Notes under the pieces: generated by a model
The model's database searches: none
Seen by the model: only the letters and a program-made list of their open reading frames with translations
Told to the model about the DNA's origin: nothing
From: Bowmanella pacifica
GTDB taxonomy: Bacteria > Pseudomonadota > Gammaproteobacteria > Enterobacterales > Alteromonadaceae
Direction of reading: 5' to 3'
DNA length: 64,000 bases
NCBI RefSeq assembly: GCF_014645355.1
Contig: NZ_BMLS01000002.1
Span: 62,001-126,000 of the forward strand
Translations under genes and position numbers: made by a program
Part shown: positions 63,866-64,000 of the stretch, piece after piece
Layout: every line of letters starts with the position of its first letter
How positions within the stretch are numbered: the first letter of the stretch is position 1

Positions 63866-64000
63866 ATGATGCAAATGGATAAAATAACTATAACTATTTT
63901 TGTGGACGGTGATGAGCCAGAATGCTTAGAAGTAATTGTTGATGAATGGCTTAATATTTGGAGGCATGATTACTCTAGCTTCCCCGAACTTAGTTTCAAA
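63866..64000 (+). CDS. start of an unrecognised gene, cut by the window edge
   Basis: ATG at 63866 (or the in-frame ATG at 63869) follows GGAG by several bases and encodes MMQMDKITITIFVDGDEPECLEVIV..., open to the right edge for 45 codons. The region is AT-richer than the genes to the left and lies just beyond a tRNA gene, a common site for integrated elements. No family can be assigned from this short piece. Confidence 0.5.
   Translation, partial: MMQMDKITITIFVDGDEPECLEVIVDEWLNIWRHDYSSFPELSFK

Noticed and set aside
1-64000. CRISPR array, prophage or insertion-sequence transposase
   Set aside because: No regularly spaced short repeats with unique spacers, phage structural genes or transposase motifs were found; the only tandem repeats are the two 101-bp units.

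Overview
The window looks like chromosome of a marine-type gammaproteobacterium, most likely in or near the Alteromonadaceae. This is inferred from the long-form isocitrate lyase, the large TonB-dependent receptors, the oversized PstC/PstA proteins, a GlyGly-CTERM protein and the overall protein style. No rRNA gene is present to fix the taxon.

Layout. (1) 0-6 kb: glyoxylate bypass, with isocitrate lyase (aceA, cut by the left edge), a divergent LysR regulator, and malate synthase G. (2) 6-9.5 kb: a KAS III-like enzyme, a membrane protein, a trypsin-like lipoprotein, and a plasmid-type YacA/YacB toxin-antitoxin pair. (3) 9.7-21.1 kb: two paralogous TonB-dependent receptors, with a PIG-L-type deacetylase, a membrane-bound winged-helix regulator carrying a beta-propeller, an S41 protease and an odd TonB-C/Sel1 protein. 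(4) 21.1-24.3 kb: an AT-richer accessory patch of short membrane-protein genes, hairpins and an attC-like inverted repeat. This is a candidate stranded integron cassette. (5) 24.3-27.5 kb: an ECF sigma/anti-sigma/periplasmic coiled-coil operon and an OxyR-type regulator. (6) 27.7-33.3 kb: a TonB receptor, HSL esterase, secreted lipase-like hydrolase and AraC regulator forming an ester-scavenging module, followed by tandem repeats. (7) 33.6-45.4 kb: phosphate block (pit, DUF47, phoU, pstB, pstA, pstC; then gcvR; then ppk1-ppx). (8) 45.6-56.3 kb: HU, two chemotaxis receptors, a porin preceded by a three-repeat PHO box, a PQQ-type sugar dehydrogenase and a CheC/PAS/HPt/receiver signalling cluster. 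(9) 56.6-61.7 kb: an MbnH-like diheme enzyme and an MbnP-like four-Cys lipoprotein (the 'metallo-mystery pair'), divergent from a 901-residue choice-of-anchor/Calx-beta protein with a GlyGly-CTERM tail. (10) 61.7-64 kb: a DUF945 protein, a broken tRNA and an intact tRNA-Ile(CAU), then AT-rich sequence with the start of an unknown gene.

The strongest candidate for an under-described system is the MbnP/MbnH pair with no visible methanobactin genes. The phosphate block (uptake, polyphosphate storage and a Pho-controlled porin) and the lipid-ester module are the clearest examples of neighbouring genes working together. All calls rest on reading the sequence; no database search or structure prediction was run.
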